DNA from: Bdellovibrionota bacterium
GTDB lineage: Bacteria; Bdellovibrionota; UBA1018; CAUJDS01
Assembly (NCBI GenBank): GCA_963169695.1
Contig: CAUJDS010000031.1
Coordinates: 1-64,000, forward strand
Length of the DNA: 64,000 nucleotides
Direction: 5' to 3'
This document shows, piece after piece, positions 24,593-33,658 of the stretch. A model generated the notes under the pieces. It saw only the letters and a program-made list of their open reading frames with translations, was not told the origin of the DNA and did no database searches. How positions within the stretch are numbered: position 1 is the first letter of the stretch; the number at the start of each line of letters is the position of its first letter. The position numbers and the translations under genes were made by a program.

Positions 24593-25360
24593 TCAATGCT
24601 TCTCTTCCGCGAGATTCGATGGATCCAAACGCAACTCACTAGGAAGTTGGTGAAAGGCCTGTTCTTGAGAAACGAAGTAATTGAATCGAATCAAATGAAA
24701 CAAAGCAGCGACACCATCCTTCCAGTTGATCTTCTTTCCTTGGAGTTGGGTTCGGGGATAGTAGGAGATGGGGAGTTCGTGGATGCGGGCGCGAACTTTG
24801 CCGAGGTAGGCGGTGACTTCGACTTCAATGCCAAAACGTTTGGATTGGAGTCGCATGGATTTGAGCAGGTCGGCTCGAAATATTTTGTAACAAGTCTCCA
24901 TGTCCGTGAGGTAGATCCCCGAAAAAAGATTGCTTAACACCGTGAGGAGTCGATTGACGAAGTAGTGATAGGTGCGATGCACCTGGGTGGAGCTTTTTTT
25001 GAATCGACTGCCATAGACCACATCTGCTTTGCCTGAGAGGAGCGGCTCAAGCAAGCCCGGAATATCGTTTGGGTCGTATTCAAAATCGGCATCTTGGATA
25101 AGGATCCAATCTCCGGTTGCGGCTTGGATACCGCGTATAACTGCGGCACCTTTTCCGGCATTGGGGTTCTGTTCCAGAAGAACCATGGGGAATCGGCTTT
25201 GAAGGGACTTCAAAATGGCGAGACTTTGGTCCGTAGAGCTATCGTCTACAAAGATCCATTCCCGCTGAATGGGGCAAGGGGAGGCCATGAGTTTTTGGAC
25301 GACCGCCTCGAGTTGAGGAGCCTCATTGTAAACAGGTACGATTATCGAAAGGGTAGGCAT
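24593..25360 (-). CDS. family 2 glycosyltransferase, DPM/polyisoprenyl-phosphate type
   Basis: The 255-residue GT-A glycosyltransferase opens LSIIVPVYNEAPQLE, then IFVDDSSTDQSL, GKGAAVIRGIQAATGDWILI and QDADFEYDPNDIP, the nucleotide-sugar D-x-D type motif of the GT2 dolichyl-phosphate mannose synthase-like branch, then YGSRF. The C-terminus has no clear transmembrane pair, so it is a soluble or peripheral form that probably charges a lipid carrier with a sugar. A GT39-like membrane transferase lies 1.2 kb away on the same strand and could use such a lipid-linked sugar; the gene between them is on the other strand. Confidence 0.88.
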   Translation of the reverse strand: MPTLSIIVPVYNEAPQLEAVVQKLMASPCPIQREWIFVDDSSTDQSLAILKSLQSRFPMVLLEQNPNAGKGAAVIRGIQAATGDWILIQDADFEYDPNDIPGLLEPLLSGKADVVYGSRFKKSSTQVHRTYHYFVNRLLTVLSNLFSGIYLTDMETCYKIFRADLLKSMRLQSKRFGIEVEVTAYLGKVRARIHELPISYYPRTQLQGKKINWKDGVAALFHLIRFNYFVSQEQAFHQLPSELRLDPSNLAEEKH

Positions 25361-25526
25361 CTTGGTTTTTAAGAAGACCAGATACGCGGCGAGATTTCAA
25401 GGTCAACGGTACGGAACCTGCTATTCAACCTATCCTTTTTTGAGAGGGATATTCTCAGATCCCGCAGTTAGTTTCCTATTCTATTATCCTGTGGACGCCG
25501 CGTTAGGGTTTGTATAACTAGCCTGA

Positions 25527-26399
25527 ATGATGGTGCTGGGATTGTTGAGTTTAGTAACTGTCTGCTTTGGCCAGGAGGTAAGCCCTTCTTGGCTTGAAGT
25601 AATCCATGTAGTGGAACCGGGGTACGTTCCGGTTGAAAGGACGCCTGCAGTAGTTGGAGAAAAACTTGAGAGTGTTTTAGTCCATCATGCTGATCATTTA
25701 CCTCTGCTTCGCAAATTTCTTGATGTTGCATCCACCCATTATGATGAAGTTCTCGTAGCCGCGTTGGAACCAGGAATTATCCAAATCGCGAGGCGAGTTG
25801 CAATGCGGTCTTATTTTCTTCGGCGTTATGTGGATGAGGAGGACCTTCGCCAGGAGGCCTGGGTGCATTTGCCTCTGGTCATGAGCACCATGAGAGATAA
25901 GGTGGAAAGCCGTACGAGCGGAAATGCGCTGGGCTATATAGGCACTGCATTTCAACGCAAGATGGTGGGGGTGGTCCTAAAGGCTCGGGACAAGCTACCG
26001 TTCATTGACCTGGATTTGAATCACCTTGTTGAGGAGACGGATGAGCCAGAGCACTTCTCAGGGTATAAGGTTGCTGCGGATATTCGTAATATCAGCTCAA
26101 CCTTCGCCGAAACGGTCTTTCGAAATGGTGTTCAGTTTCTTCGTGAAGACGATGCTTACCTAATGATTGAAACAAAAATCAAACGGCGTTCCTATTTAGA
26201 AGTCGCTGGTTGGCACGTGTTTCGGGTGATTCGAGTTTGGGAAAAGCGTGGATTGAAAACAGTTCAAAAAAAAGAAATGCCAGTAGAAATAAGATTTTGC
26301 AGATTAAACCAAGAATCCTTGTTTATGGAAGTGCATTGCTCGCCGACATCGTCACGAAACACGATCAAGAGGGCAATTTGGACACCCACCCTTCATTGA
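25527..26399 (+). CDS. sigma-70 region 2-like protein with a hydrophobic N-terminus
   Basis: 290 residues. The stretch IARRVAMRSYFLRRYVDEED, then LRQEAWVHL, then GNALGYIGTAFQRKMVG (about 85-155) follows sigma-70/ECF region 2, including the D-x-x-Q-E core helix. RRSYLEVAGWHVFRVIRVWE near 230-250 could be a degenerate region 4. The N-terminus MMVLGLLSLVTVCFGQEVS looks like a signal peptide, though without a basic n-region. No other in-frame start would leave region 2 intact without it. The 3' end follows a run of eight A (about 26268-26275); a slip there would give a different tail, so the last ~40 residues are uncertain. It may be an unusual ECF factor or an exported protein of sigma-like fold. 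Confidence 0.6.
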   Translation: MMVLGLLSLVTVCFGQEVSPSWLEVIHVVEPGYVPVERTPAVVGEKLESVLVHHADHLPLLRKFLDVASTHYDEVLVAALEPGIIQIARRVAMRSYFLRRYVDEEDLRQEAWVHLPLVMSTMRDKVESRTSGNALGYIGTAFQRKMVGVVLKARDKLPFIDLDLNHLVEETDEPEHFSGYKVAADIRNISSTFAETVFRNGVQFLREDDAYLMIETKIKRRSYLEVAGWHVFRVIRVWEKRGLKTVQKKEMPVEIRFCRLNQESLFMEVHCSPTSSRNTIKRAIWTPTLH

Positions 26400-26514
26400 C
26401 ATGTGAAGCTCTGTTTAATTCACAGTAATGAAAATAATTTCCATCTTCGCGCGCGCGAACTGGATCTAAACTACTTCTTCGGCTCCTGTACAGGATAACT
26501 CTAACGTTTCCGAT

Positions 26515-27789
26515 TCAACGGTGTTGTTGACCATAACTAATCCCGTAGTCCCCGTCGGGCGCACCCTGATGATCATGCACAAAGCGCAAAAATTGAACGG
26601 ATACCAGGAGTTGGGCAAGCCAGATGCTAACAAGGATGAGCCGTTGAAGGCGAGGGCTCCAGCTGCTGTGCAGGACCACGCAGGCAAGCCATAGCGATTC
26701 CAAAGGAAAGGTCACATTGAGGTAGTAGCGTCGAACCAATACCAGTGAGCATGTCAGCACCAAACCATAACCAATCAAAGCGGCATTTCGAAGGGTCAAG
26801 GAATCTTCGGAGGTGACCAGCAGCCCGCGCCATCCACTTCGTTGAAGTTTAGCCAAGAGTTGGCGAGTTGCTTGAATCAAAATGCCTATGAGTGCGACGA
26901 AGAGAATAAAGTGGGCAATAGCAACACCGGCGTAGTCAAAGAAAGCGCGGTTTTGTTCCAGAAATCCATTTCCAAGATGAACGCCAAGCACGTTTCCAAG
27001 ATGGAGGCCTAAGGGGTCTGTAAACCAAAATCCCCAGTAGCGCGATTGCCAGAGCAATCCCCAATCAGGATGTGTGGACGAACCATTCCACTGCAGGAGA
27101 TGTAGCACCCAAGGAATCAAAGTGAGGCTGCCCAAAACAGATCCCACCAACCATGGCCTCCAATGAAATCGCTGCGTGGATTTTCTTTGAAACAAGATCG
27201 TCCAAGCCCAAATCGCAAAGGCAAAGAAGAATCCACTCATATGGACTTGCCCAATCCAAGCTCCGATCATGCCCCAAAAAAAACTTCCTTTTTTGCTACG
27301 TCGATTCATCCACGCGAGGATGAATAACGCAGAAAAAAGTGGGAGAATCGACTGCGCCCAGATCTTGCGGCTCATCCAGACCCATAGTGGATTGACAGCG
27401 ACTAAGCTGAGCGCCCAGAGCCAGCGTTCTCGTTCGAGGGCTGAAGCCTTTTGGCGTAGGATCCATCCCATCAAGAGCGCAATAGAAAGAACAAACGCAA
27501 CTCCAACCAGACCTGCGATGGCGGGTGGGGATTTCAATCCAAAAATCTTGGCAGGTATGGCAAAGACCCAGAGGCTTGCGCCGGGATTTCGGATCAAGAC
27601 GCCTGATGGCATTCCGAGCCAAGGAAAGGTTTGTCCGTTGCCTAGGGTTTGGCTTGCTTCGAAGGCACGACGCTCATCATCTTTGTATTCGATGTCACTT
27701 AGCCAAACGAGACGAAGGCTAAGAGCCGCCAGCAGCGACAATGGTAGGAGGAACTTCCAATGCAAGGGGAGTGAGCTTAGCTTTGGCAC
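26515..27789 (-). CDS. GT39/ArnT-like membrane glycosyltransferase
   Basis: The 424-residue protein has about ten transmembrane segments spread over its length and an early periplasmic loop, YKDDERRAFEASQTLGNGQT, with acidic residues in the position of the catalytic D-E of PMT_2/ArnT-type (GT39/GT83-like) enzymes. These use polyprenyl-phosphate sugars to modify proteins or lipids at the periplasmic face. FWHW-rich and YWGFWFTDPLG loops are typical of the family. It overlaps nothing and lies 21 bases downstream of the lipoprotein gene at 27811-29544 on the same strand, so the two may be cotranscribed. The acceptor is unknown. Confidence 0.78.
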   Translation of the reverse strand: MPKLSSLPLHWKFLLPLSLLAALSLRLVWLSDIEYKDDERRAFEASQTLGNGQTFPWLGMPSGVLIRNPGASLWVFAIPAKIFGLKSPPAIAGLVGVAFVLSIALLMGWILRQKASALERERWLWALSLVAVNPLWVWMSRKIWAQSILPLFSALFILAWMNRRSKKGSFFWGMIGAWIGQVHMSGFFFAFAIWAWTILFQRKSTQRFHWRPWLVGSVLGSLTLIPWVLHLLQWNGSSTHPDWGLLWQSRYWGFWFTDPLGLHLGNVLGVHLGNGFLEQNRAFFDYAGVAIAHFILFVALIGILIQATRQLLAKLQRSGWRGLLVTSEDSLTLRNAALIGYGLVLTCSLVLVRRYYLNVTFPLESLWLACVVLHSSWSPRLQRLILVSIWLAQLLVSVQFLRFVHDHQGAPDGDYGISYGQQHR

Positions 27790-27810
27790 GTCAAAACTAA
27801 ATCTAACTCA

Positions 27811-29544
27811 CTAGAACGGATTGTCGCAATAGAGACTTCCGAGAGGACAAGGATAGACTCGGATTCCGGGTGTATTCCATTGTAAGGGTAAGTTGAGAGC
27901 GCTGCCGTTGACGAAGGAGGAATTGCGAAGGAGAACGTGGCTAATTCTTGCCGGGTCAAAAATGGAGGGTCCACCAGGGGCTTCACCGCAAAAATCTCCG
28001 GATCCTACCATGCGAGAATCTTCGACCACCAAATGGTCGATGGTATGACCGATACCCGATGTGGAAGAGGATGCGCAGAAGGAAAAGACCCACTGTGCAC
28101 TGCCATTGACTGTGAGGTCCACATCGGTATTGAGAATGGCGATATCATGATGGAAGCCATTGTCCGACTTTCCAACGATTCCTCGCAAGCTCAGAATGCC
28201 GCCTGGCTGAATCCGAAATCCATAGAGGATGACATCGGCTTGTCGAGAATAGAATTGATAAAGATCCCCGTGATAATCAGGGCCTACTTGTCCCAAAGTA
28301 GGGAAATAGTAATTGGAACCAAATGCTGTTTTCAGCGTGTAATTCACTACGGTGGCAGACCCACTTGAATGTCCGTCACCGGTATTTACTGCAAAGATAT
28401 TGAGCGCATATTCTTGATTGCGAGGGCCACTTGCTAGGTAGTCGATGTAAGAATCCGTCATATACGACGCCGTAATCATCGTTGGATCCGCGCCACCAGA
28501 CACAGACCAGCTATTGCCTTGCTGAATCGTGATAAGACCTTCCCCAACGATTCCAACTTGATCAAACCAAAGATAGCGCTTGTTGCTAGCATTTTGATAG
28601 GACGTGTACATCGGTCCCGTGATGGTTACCCGCTCAAACTTGGTAAGCTCCACGGACCAAGATCCTTGATAACCATTCGGAAACGGATTGATAAATACAG
28701 TAGCTGGATTCACTGCGGGGTCTGCTTTGATAATGAGCCAACGAGTTTGACCCTGGTGATTGGGAGCGCCTGCACCCTCGAGTGTCCAAGGCTGGTTTTG
28801 GGAGCTTGGCCCTAGACGAATTTCTGAAGTGCCAAGTGCCGCGGCACTTCCCCCTACGACAAGCATGCGCTGAAAAACCTTTAGCAAAGTCGAGCAAGGT
28901 GCAGCCGCCGTGCAAGTGGTATTGCCACTGGGCGCATTTTGGTAAGCGTAATAAAGTGTACGAAGAGGAGCGGAGCTATAGGGAGTGACGGTGATGGTAT
29001 CAGCTCCATTGAGGCTTGGCGAAAGCACTGTTTTGGAATTGCCGGATCGAGGTACTGCTACCGCTTTGATTTTGAGTGGAACACCACTCGTATAGTCCCC
29101 GGCATTGAGGGTGATAAAATAGTCTTCTACGTCAGGCCGTGCAATAGTTGGCATCGGTCCCCAATTGCGTCGATCCGTAGTAGATGGGTTGGCTGCCTTG
29201 GTAGTAACGACAAACTGAGGATCGGTAGTAAAAGTTCCGGACTGGGAGACCCAAAATTTTACGGACTCAATTCCCATATGGTGGACAGCCAGGACTCCAA
29301 TTTCCTTTAGTCCGGTAAAATCATCAAATGGAACTACATCCCAATGTGCAATAGCGGTTGCATATGATCCAGAGGATTCCAAGGTACTTGCTTTGGTATC
29401 AAGTTTTTGGCTTTGAAAGCTTGGAGTGCAAGCAGAAGAAGTGAATGCTAATAGGACTAGGGGCACTAGGACCTCGCAGATCGTTCCTTCTAAGGTCAGC
29501 CGCCGCCAATGGAGACTCCATGCAAATAATCTCAAAACCCGCAT
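27811..29544 (-). CDS. large predicted lipoprotein, beta-helix-like
   Basis: The 577-residue protein has a hydrophobic leader (LVPLVLLAFTSSAC) with a weak lipobox ending at Cys39. The mature part is rich in Gly, Ser, Thr and Asn, with beta-strand repeats such as TGLKEIGVLAVHHMG and VLLRNSSFVNGSALNLPL, and Cys pairs in NTTCTAAAPCSTLL. This resembles the right-handed beta-helix surface lipoproteins common in Bdellovibrio-like and myxobacterial genomes (AAPCST is frequent at the start of their helix domain). Such proteins may bind or cleave polysaccharide, but no catalytic residues can be named. A start within the first 25 codons is possible because the leader is longer than usual. Confidence 0.7.
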   Translation of the reverse strand: MRVLRLFAWSLHWRRLTLEGTICEVLVPLVLLAFTSSACTPSFQSQKLDTKASTLESSGSYATAIAHWDVVPFDDFTGLKEIGVLAVHHMGIESVKFWVSQSGTFTTDPQFVVTTKAANPSTTDRRNWGPMPTIARPDVEDYFITLNAGDYTSGVPLKIKAVAVPRSGNSKTVLSPSLNGADTITVTPYSSAPLRTLYYAYQNAPSGNTTCTAAAPCSTLLKVFQRMLVVGGSAAALGTSEIRLGPSSQNQPWTLEGAGAPNHQGQTRWLIIKADPAVNPATVFINPFPNGYQGSWSVELTKFERVTITGPMYTSYQNASNKRYLWFDQVGIVGEGLITIQQGNSWSVSGGADPTMITASYMTDSYIDYLASGPRNQEYALNIFAVNTGDGHSSGSATVVNYTLKTAFGSNYYFPTLGQVGPDYHGDLYQFYSRQADVILYGFRIQPGGILSLRGIVGKSDNGFHHDIAILNTDVDLTVNGSAQWVFSFCASSSTSGIGHTIDHLVVEDSRMVGSGDFCGEAPGGPSIFDPARISHVLLRNSSFVNGSALNLPLQWNTPGIRVYPCPLGSLYCDNPF

Positions 29545-29684
29545 CCCCCTTATGGAAGCCCTTTTTTTAGTTTCTCATAAAAGGACGCGATGCAGCAAGC
29601 TGTGTCTTCGGCGACAAAGCGCTTGGAAGTGGCTTTTATGTCAGATGAAAAGGAATCTACCGGGACATTAATAATTCTCCTTTA

Positions 29685-29701
29685 ATTCGGTTCAGCCGAA
29701 T
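29685..29701. other. small hairpin ahead of the histidine kinase gene
   Basis: ATTCGG, five bases, CCGAAT. It lies 36 bases before the kinase start, between divergent genes. It has no T-run, so it is more likely an operator or leader hairpin than a terminator. The rest of the 192-base gap shows nothing definite. Confidence 0.3.
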
Positions 29702-29736
29702 CCAGGAAGACGACGTACCCTCCGAGAGGCCTTGGT

Positions 29737-31914
29737 ATGCCATTGATTGAAGTGCGAAAATTGTTTGCTAAGGTTCCAGTCCTCTCGGGAATGCGCGCAA
29801 GGGGTGTTCTCTTTATATTGAGTACGGGCTTCATTCTTTTAGTAGGGATTGGTCTTGTGATGGCTACTCGGGGTCGTAGCTTGGTCTATGACGAAACCAT
29901 CAAAATTCTGGAAGAAAAAGTAGGCAATGCGGTTAGTAAATTGGGAACCAAGCTTTCTGAAACCGCAGCCTTAGCTCGCTCTGAAGCAAGTCTGCTCAAG
30001 CTTTTGAATCACGATGAAAAAGCGATAAGGAAGGTGCTTCCCGGGGTACTGGATTTCAATGGAAATCGTACGATTGCAGGGGGAGGTATATGGCCTGAGC
30101 CCTTTCTCTTTTCGAAGAACAGAGAGCGTCGAAGTTTTTTCTGGGGGCGAGATACCTCGGGGGTCTTGAAGTATTTTGATGACTACAATGATCCAAAAGG
30201 AGCGGGATATCATCACGAAGAGTGGTATGTCCCCACACGCTATACTCATGAGGACCGTTGCTATTGGAGTGGCTCTTATACGGATCCTTATTCTTTTCAG
30301 CCTATGGTGACTTGTTCAGTTCCCGCCTTTGAGAGAGGTAAGTTCTTAGGAGTTTCTACCGTTGATCTTAAGCTCGATGGACTTCATGAGAAAGTGGCTG
30401 AGCTTGCCAAAGAGACGGGAGGCTACTTATTCGTATTGGATCGCGACAACAAGTTTATTACGTTTCCGAGTCCTGATCTCGCCAAACTAACTGGAACAGG
30501 CGTAAAGGGGAAGAAAACAGCAGAGTTCATGAATGTGATGGCTTTTGCAAAAAAAATTCCAGAATTTTATCCCATTGCTCAAATGGCAGAATCGATCAAT
30601 CGCGAGCTTCTGTTTCAGGGAAAAGCTCAGGCTACCTACCAGACCGGACTCCCAAAGAAACTAAAGGATGGAAGTTATCAGATTGACCCTAATGCTGCAG
30701 AGCTCATTACGGCAATTTTGACGGATGCATTTCGTAATCGCACTTTTTTGAAGCAGGTGTCAGTTCCAATTGATTTTCTTACAAAGAAGGAATCCATCGC
30801 GTTTGCTTTTCATGTTCCAAATACCTATTGGAAGTTAATATTGGTCAAGCCTTCTAGCGAACTTGTAGAAGCTTCCTCAAAAATCACATGGATCCTCCTG
30901 GCATACTTATCGAGTTTTGTCTTACTAGTAATGGTCTTGGCCTTCCTTCTTGTACAACGGTGGATTGTCCGTCCCATTCAGCAACTGGGAGAAGTAGCGG
31001 ATCGAGTTATTTTAGGCGACTATCAGTCTCGGGCCAAAATTGTCGGTAGGAATGAGATATCAGTTTTGGGGGAAGCGATTAATGCGATGTTGGATCGAAT
31101 ATCCGAGAGAAATCAACAGTTGGAGGGATATGCCCAAGGCTTAGAAAAAAGTGTAAAGGACCGAACTCAAGCGTTAGAAATGCAACAATCACAACTGCTC
31201 GCCAATTCCAAAATGGCTGCATTGGGAGTAATGGCCGGAGGAGTTGCCCATGAGATCAACAATCCATTGGCCATTATTGTGGCATCGGCAAGTCGATTGA
31301 GAAAGTTGGCAGATCAAGGTTCTATAGAAAATCAACAAGTTGTGAAGGTCGCAGAGCAAATCAGAGATACCGCGAATCGAATCGCGAAGATCGTAATAGG
31401 TCTTAAGTCCTTTGCGCGCGAGGGATCGGATGATCCCATGGAGCTGACCTCCTTGGGGAGGATTTTGCAGGAGAGTGTGTCTTTTTGTGAAGAGCGTTTT
31501 AAGGTCAAAGGAATTCGATTTGAAGTAGAAATGCCCACAGAACTGCCTTTGGTGAAATGTCGCGGCGTACAGATTTCTCAGGTCATTCTCAATCTTCTCA
31601 ATAACGCAGTCGATGCGATCGAGAGTATGAAGGATCCTTGGATTCGGTTAGCAATTGATTTTGACGACGATAAAGTTCGAATTCGAGTCAGAGATAGTGG
31701 CCTGGGTATCCCCGAAGAAATTGCTCAGAAGCTTATGACACCGTTTTATACCACTAAGGCGGTTGGTAAAGGAACGGGACTGGGTCTCTCCATTTCCTTT
31801 GGGATCTTAGAGAGCCAAGGTGGAAAGTTGAGCTTAAATCGAGGATGCCCCAATACCGAATTCGTTATTGAATTGCCTCGCGGAAAATACGCCATAGATG
31901 AATTGGCAGCCTAA
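29737..31914 (+). CDS. sensor histidine kinase with dCache-type sensor
   Basis: The 725-residue protein has a transmembrane helix near residues 22-42, a large periplasmic double-Cache-like sensor (about 45-375, including WSGSYTDPYSFQPMVTCSVP and GVSTVDLKL), a second helix (about 385-408), a HAMP linker (RPIQQLGEVADRV to NAMLDRI), a coiled coil, then a kinase core. The HisKA motif GGVAHEINNPLA carries the phospho-acceptor His505. The HATPase has NLLNNAVDAIE (N box), DSGLGIPEE (G1) and GTGLGLSIS (G2). dCache sensors usually bind amino acids or other small molecules. No response regulator lies next to it, so it is an orphan kinase. Confidence 0.93.
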   Translation: MPLIEVRKLFAKVPVLSGMRARGVLFILSTGFILLVGIGLVMATRGRSLVYDETIKILEEKVGNAVSKLGTKLSETAALARSEASLLKLLNHDEKAIRKVLPGVLDFNGNRTIAGGGIWPEPFLFSKNRERRSFFWGRDTSGVLKYFDDYNDPKGAGYHHEEWYVPTRYTHEDRCYWSGSYTDPYSFQPMVTCSVPAFERGKFLGVSTVDLKLDGLHEKVAELAKETGGYLFVLDRDNKFITFPSPDLAKLTGTGVKGKKTAEFMNVMAFAKKIPEFYPIAQMAESINRELLFQGKAQATYQTGLPKKLKDGSYQIDPNAAELITAILTDAFRNRTFLKQVSVPIDFLTKKESIAFAFHVPNTYWKLILVKPSSELVEASSKITWILLAYLSSFVLLVMVLAFLLVQRWIVRPIQQLGEVADRVILGDYQSRAKIVGRNEISVLGEAINAMLDRISERNQQLEGYAQGLEKSVKDRTQALEMQQSQLLANSKMAALGVMAGGVAHEINNPLAIIVASASRLRKLADQGSIENQQVVKVAEQIRDTANRIAKIVIGLKSFAREGSDDPMELTSLGRILQESVSFCEERFKVKGIRFEVEMPTELPLVKCRGVQISQVILNLLNNAVDAIESMKDPWIRLAIDFDDDKVRIRVRDSGLGIPEEIAQKLMTPFYTTKAVGKGTGLGLSISFGILESQGGKLSLNRGCPNTEFVIELPRGKYAIDELAA

Positions 31915-31989
31915 GCTGCGTCACTAAATTGACGAAGAAAATAGAGTCCTGACTTTGGATTTTTAATCAAACTACCGATATCCAATCGT

Positions 31990-32883
31990 ATGAGAATGAT
32001 GTTTGGAATCGTTGGTGGGTTACTGTTGGGTTTTTCGGCTATGGCAGGTGAGTTGCCAAAGAAGAAAGCGGACTGCTTTGCCGCGCGTGAGTACATCACG
32101 ACGTTGGGGTTTCTGAGAGAGCATAAAGACTTTCAGATCAAAGAAGATGACGCGAGAAAGTTGTCTGACCAGGTGTCTCTAGGTTGCACTGGGGCGGCCC
32201 AGCGATTCATCAAAGTGACCAACCTCCTGGTAAAATCTAATATGGGCACCGCTGATGCGCTACGCACGGCTGTAAAATTTGTAGAAGCAGATGACAAGAC
32301 CACCGAGACATTTCTCAAAGTTTTTCAAACTGCTTTTTTGGCAGACGAGTATGACTTAGACCTGCCAAGTTCCTTGCGATACGCGCTGGCACTTTCGGTT
32401 CAGTACCAAGGTGAGCCGGAGTACGCGCTTGCGGACTTTGCGAAGGTTTCGGAGTTTTGTTTGGAGAGAAAAGGACTAGACCTGTCGAAGCCTTATTGCG
32501 CAGAACTCGGCGTCTTCGTAGCAAGGACGGGAATGGCATATCCACAAGGCGCAGCGCCATCGTTCTTTGAATTACTGGATTTTGTTCGGTCGGAGGGTGG
32601 ACCCAGTCGATCCACCGCTGAAGCGTTGAACTTGTCGAAAGAAATCCTAGGTTACGGCCCACTTGCAGTGCAGAATTTTCGCTATGGATATCAATTTGCA
32701 GTATCCAAAGAAGGGTTCAGCCAACCGTATGGTGCTGCCATGGAATTTGCGAAAAGACTCGCTTCGCGTTCTACTAAAGAAGAATCCGCTCGCGGATTTG
32801 ACTTCGAACGCCCCTCTAAAAATGGAGGGATGCAACGAGCCCTGGGGTCCATTCCCCCGTCGTCGAATTCTGAAAAAGAGTAG
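31990..32883 (+). CDS. exported helical protein of unknown function
   Basis: 297 residues (an ATG two codons later is equally possible). Signal peptide MRMMFGIVGGLLLGFSAMAG. The mature part is helical with several evenly spaced aromatic/Leu segments (YALALSVQYQGEPEYALADF; YGYQFAVSKEGFSQPYGAAM) and five cysteines, which could be disulphide-bonded. The repeated 35-40-residue helix pairs hint at a TPR/SEL1-like solenoid, but I cannot confirm it. Its end overlaps the end of the convergent gene by 68 bases. No family is recognised. Confidence 0.65.
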   Translation: MRMMFGIVGGLLLGFSAMAGELPKKKADCFAAREYITTLGFLREHKDFQIKEDDARKLSDQVSLGCTGAAQRFIKVTNLLVKSNMGTADALRTAVKFVEADDKTTETFLKVFQTAFLADEYDLDLPSSLRYALALSVQYQGEPEYALADFAKVSEFCLERKGLDLSKPYCAELGVFVARTGMAYPQGAAPSFFELLDFVRSEGGPSRSTAEALNLSKEILGYGPLAVQNFRYGYQFAVSKEGFSQPYGAAMEFAKRLASRSTKEESARGFDFERPSKNGGMQRALGSIPPSSNSEKE

Positions 32884-33547
32884 GTGAAGCGGACACGATC
32901 GGTCCGTAAATCTTCTTCTTGTACTCTTCGTGTTCGGTAGCGACTTGCTGCCATCGCGTTTTAAAAATAATGGGTAGGAAAGCCGCAGCAATTGAGAAAG
33001 CCGGATAGACCTTCGAAATCGATCCGCTCTGAGCATTGGCCATCATGTAGATGCTGGTACCGATCGTGGTGGCCAAATGGGTAATAGCGACAATGTTTCC
33101 GATCTTCGAGGCGCTGTAGAGGGCTTGCTCGGCATAGCGTTCTTTGGCGAGTTTTTCTTGTTTATTGCCCGAAGGAAGCCTGCCGATTTGAGCTGAGGCA
33201 GACTGATAGGGATCGTACATAAACGCAAGGAGTGCGCCCACGGTGAGCCAAGTTCCACCCATAAAGGCGCCAACCTTCGCACCATATTTGTCGCCATCCT
33301 TAGAAATGTCCGTATTGCCATTTTGAAGGATGCCTCCAACAAATAAGACAGCCGATGACGCCATGAGTGGAAGCACATTGGAGAACCTTCTTGAACGCTC
33401 ATCTTTGGCTTCTAGCTCTATGCGTTGACTTGCACTTGGTGTGACCATGAGCTCAGGATAATCAAGTTCGCCTTGGGCAGCATGTCCCAGCGTCATGGAA
33501 GATGAAAATGCAGTGCAAAATAAAACCGTCAAGACCGTGTGCTTCAT
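32816..33547 (-). CDS. signal-peptide membrane protein of unknown function
   Basis: 243 residues. The N-terminus is a signal peptide (MKHTVLTVLFCTAFSSSMTLGHAAQ). Two or three further hydrophobic segments follow: LPLMASSAVLFVGGIL, VGAFMGGTWLTVGALLAFMY, and NIVAITHLATTIGTSIYMM with AFSIAAAFLPIIF. The layout suggests an inner-membrane protein with its N-terminus outside. It converges with and overlaps the preceding gene by 68 bases. No domain recognised. Confidence 0.7.
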   Translation of the reverse strand: MKHTVLTVLFCTAFSSSMTLGHAAQGELDYPELMVTPSASQRIELEAKDERSRRFSNVLPLMASSAVLFVGGILQNGNTDISKDGDKYGAKVGAFMGGTWLTVGALLAFMYDPYQSASAQIGRLPSGNKQEKLAKERYAEQALYSASKIGNIVAITHLATTIGTSIYMMANAQSGSISKVYPAFSIAAAFLPIIFKTRWQQVATEHEEYKKKIYGPIVSASPTLFQNSTTGEWTPGLVASLHF

Positions 33548-33658
33548 AGAAATTCCTTTCGATCGCGTTCAGAAAAATAGTACCGGGATGTTGTTGAGCT
33601 TCCTAGAGGAAAAGCGGATACTGATGAGATTAGATACAAGTTGATGGAGGCTTAAGTT

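Noticed and set aside
26484-26495. TCCTGTACAGGA palindrome, considered as a LexA-type operator
   Set aside because: It lies between convergent stops, not at a promoter, and does not fit a known LexA spacing; it is more likely chance or a weak terminator stem without a T-run.
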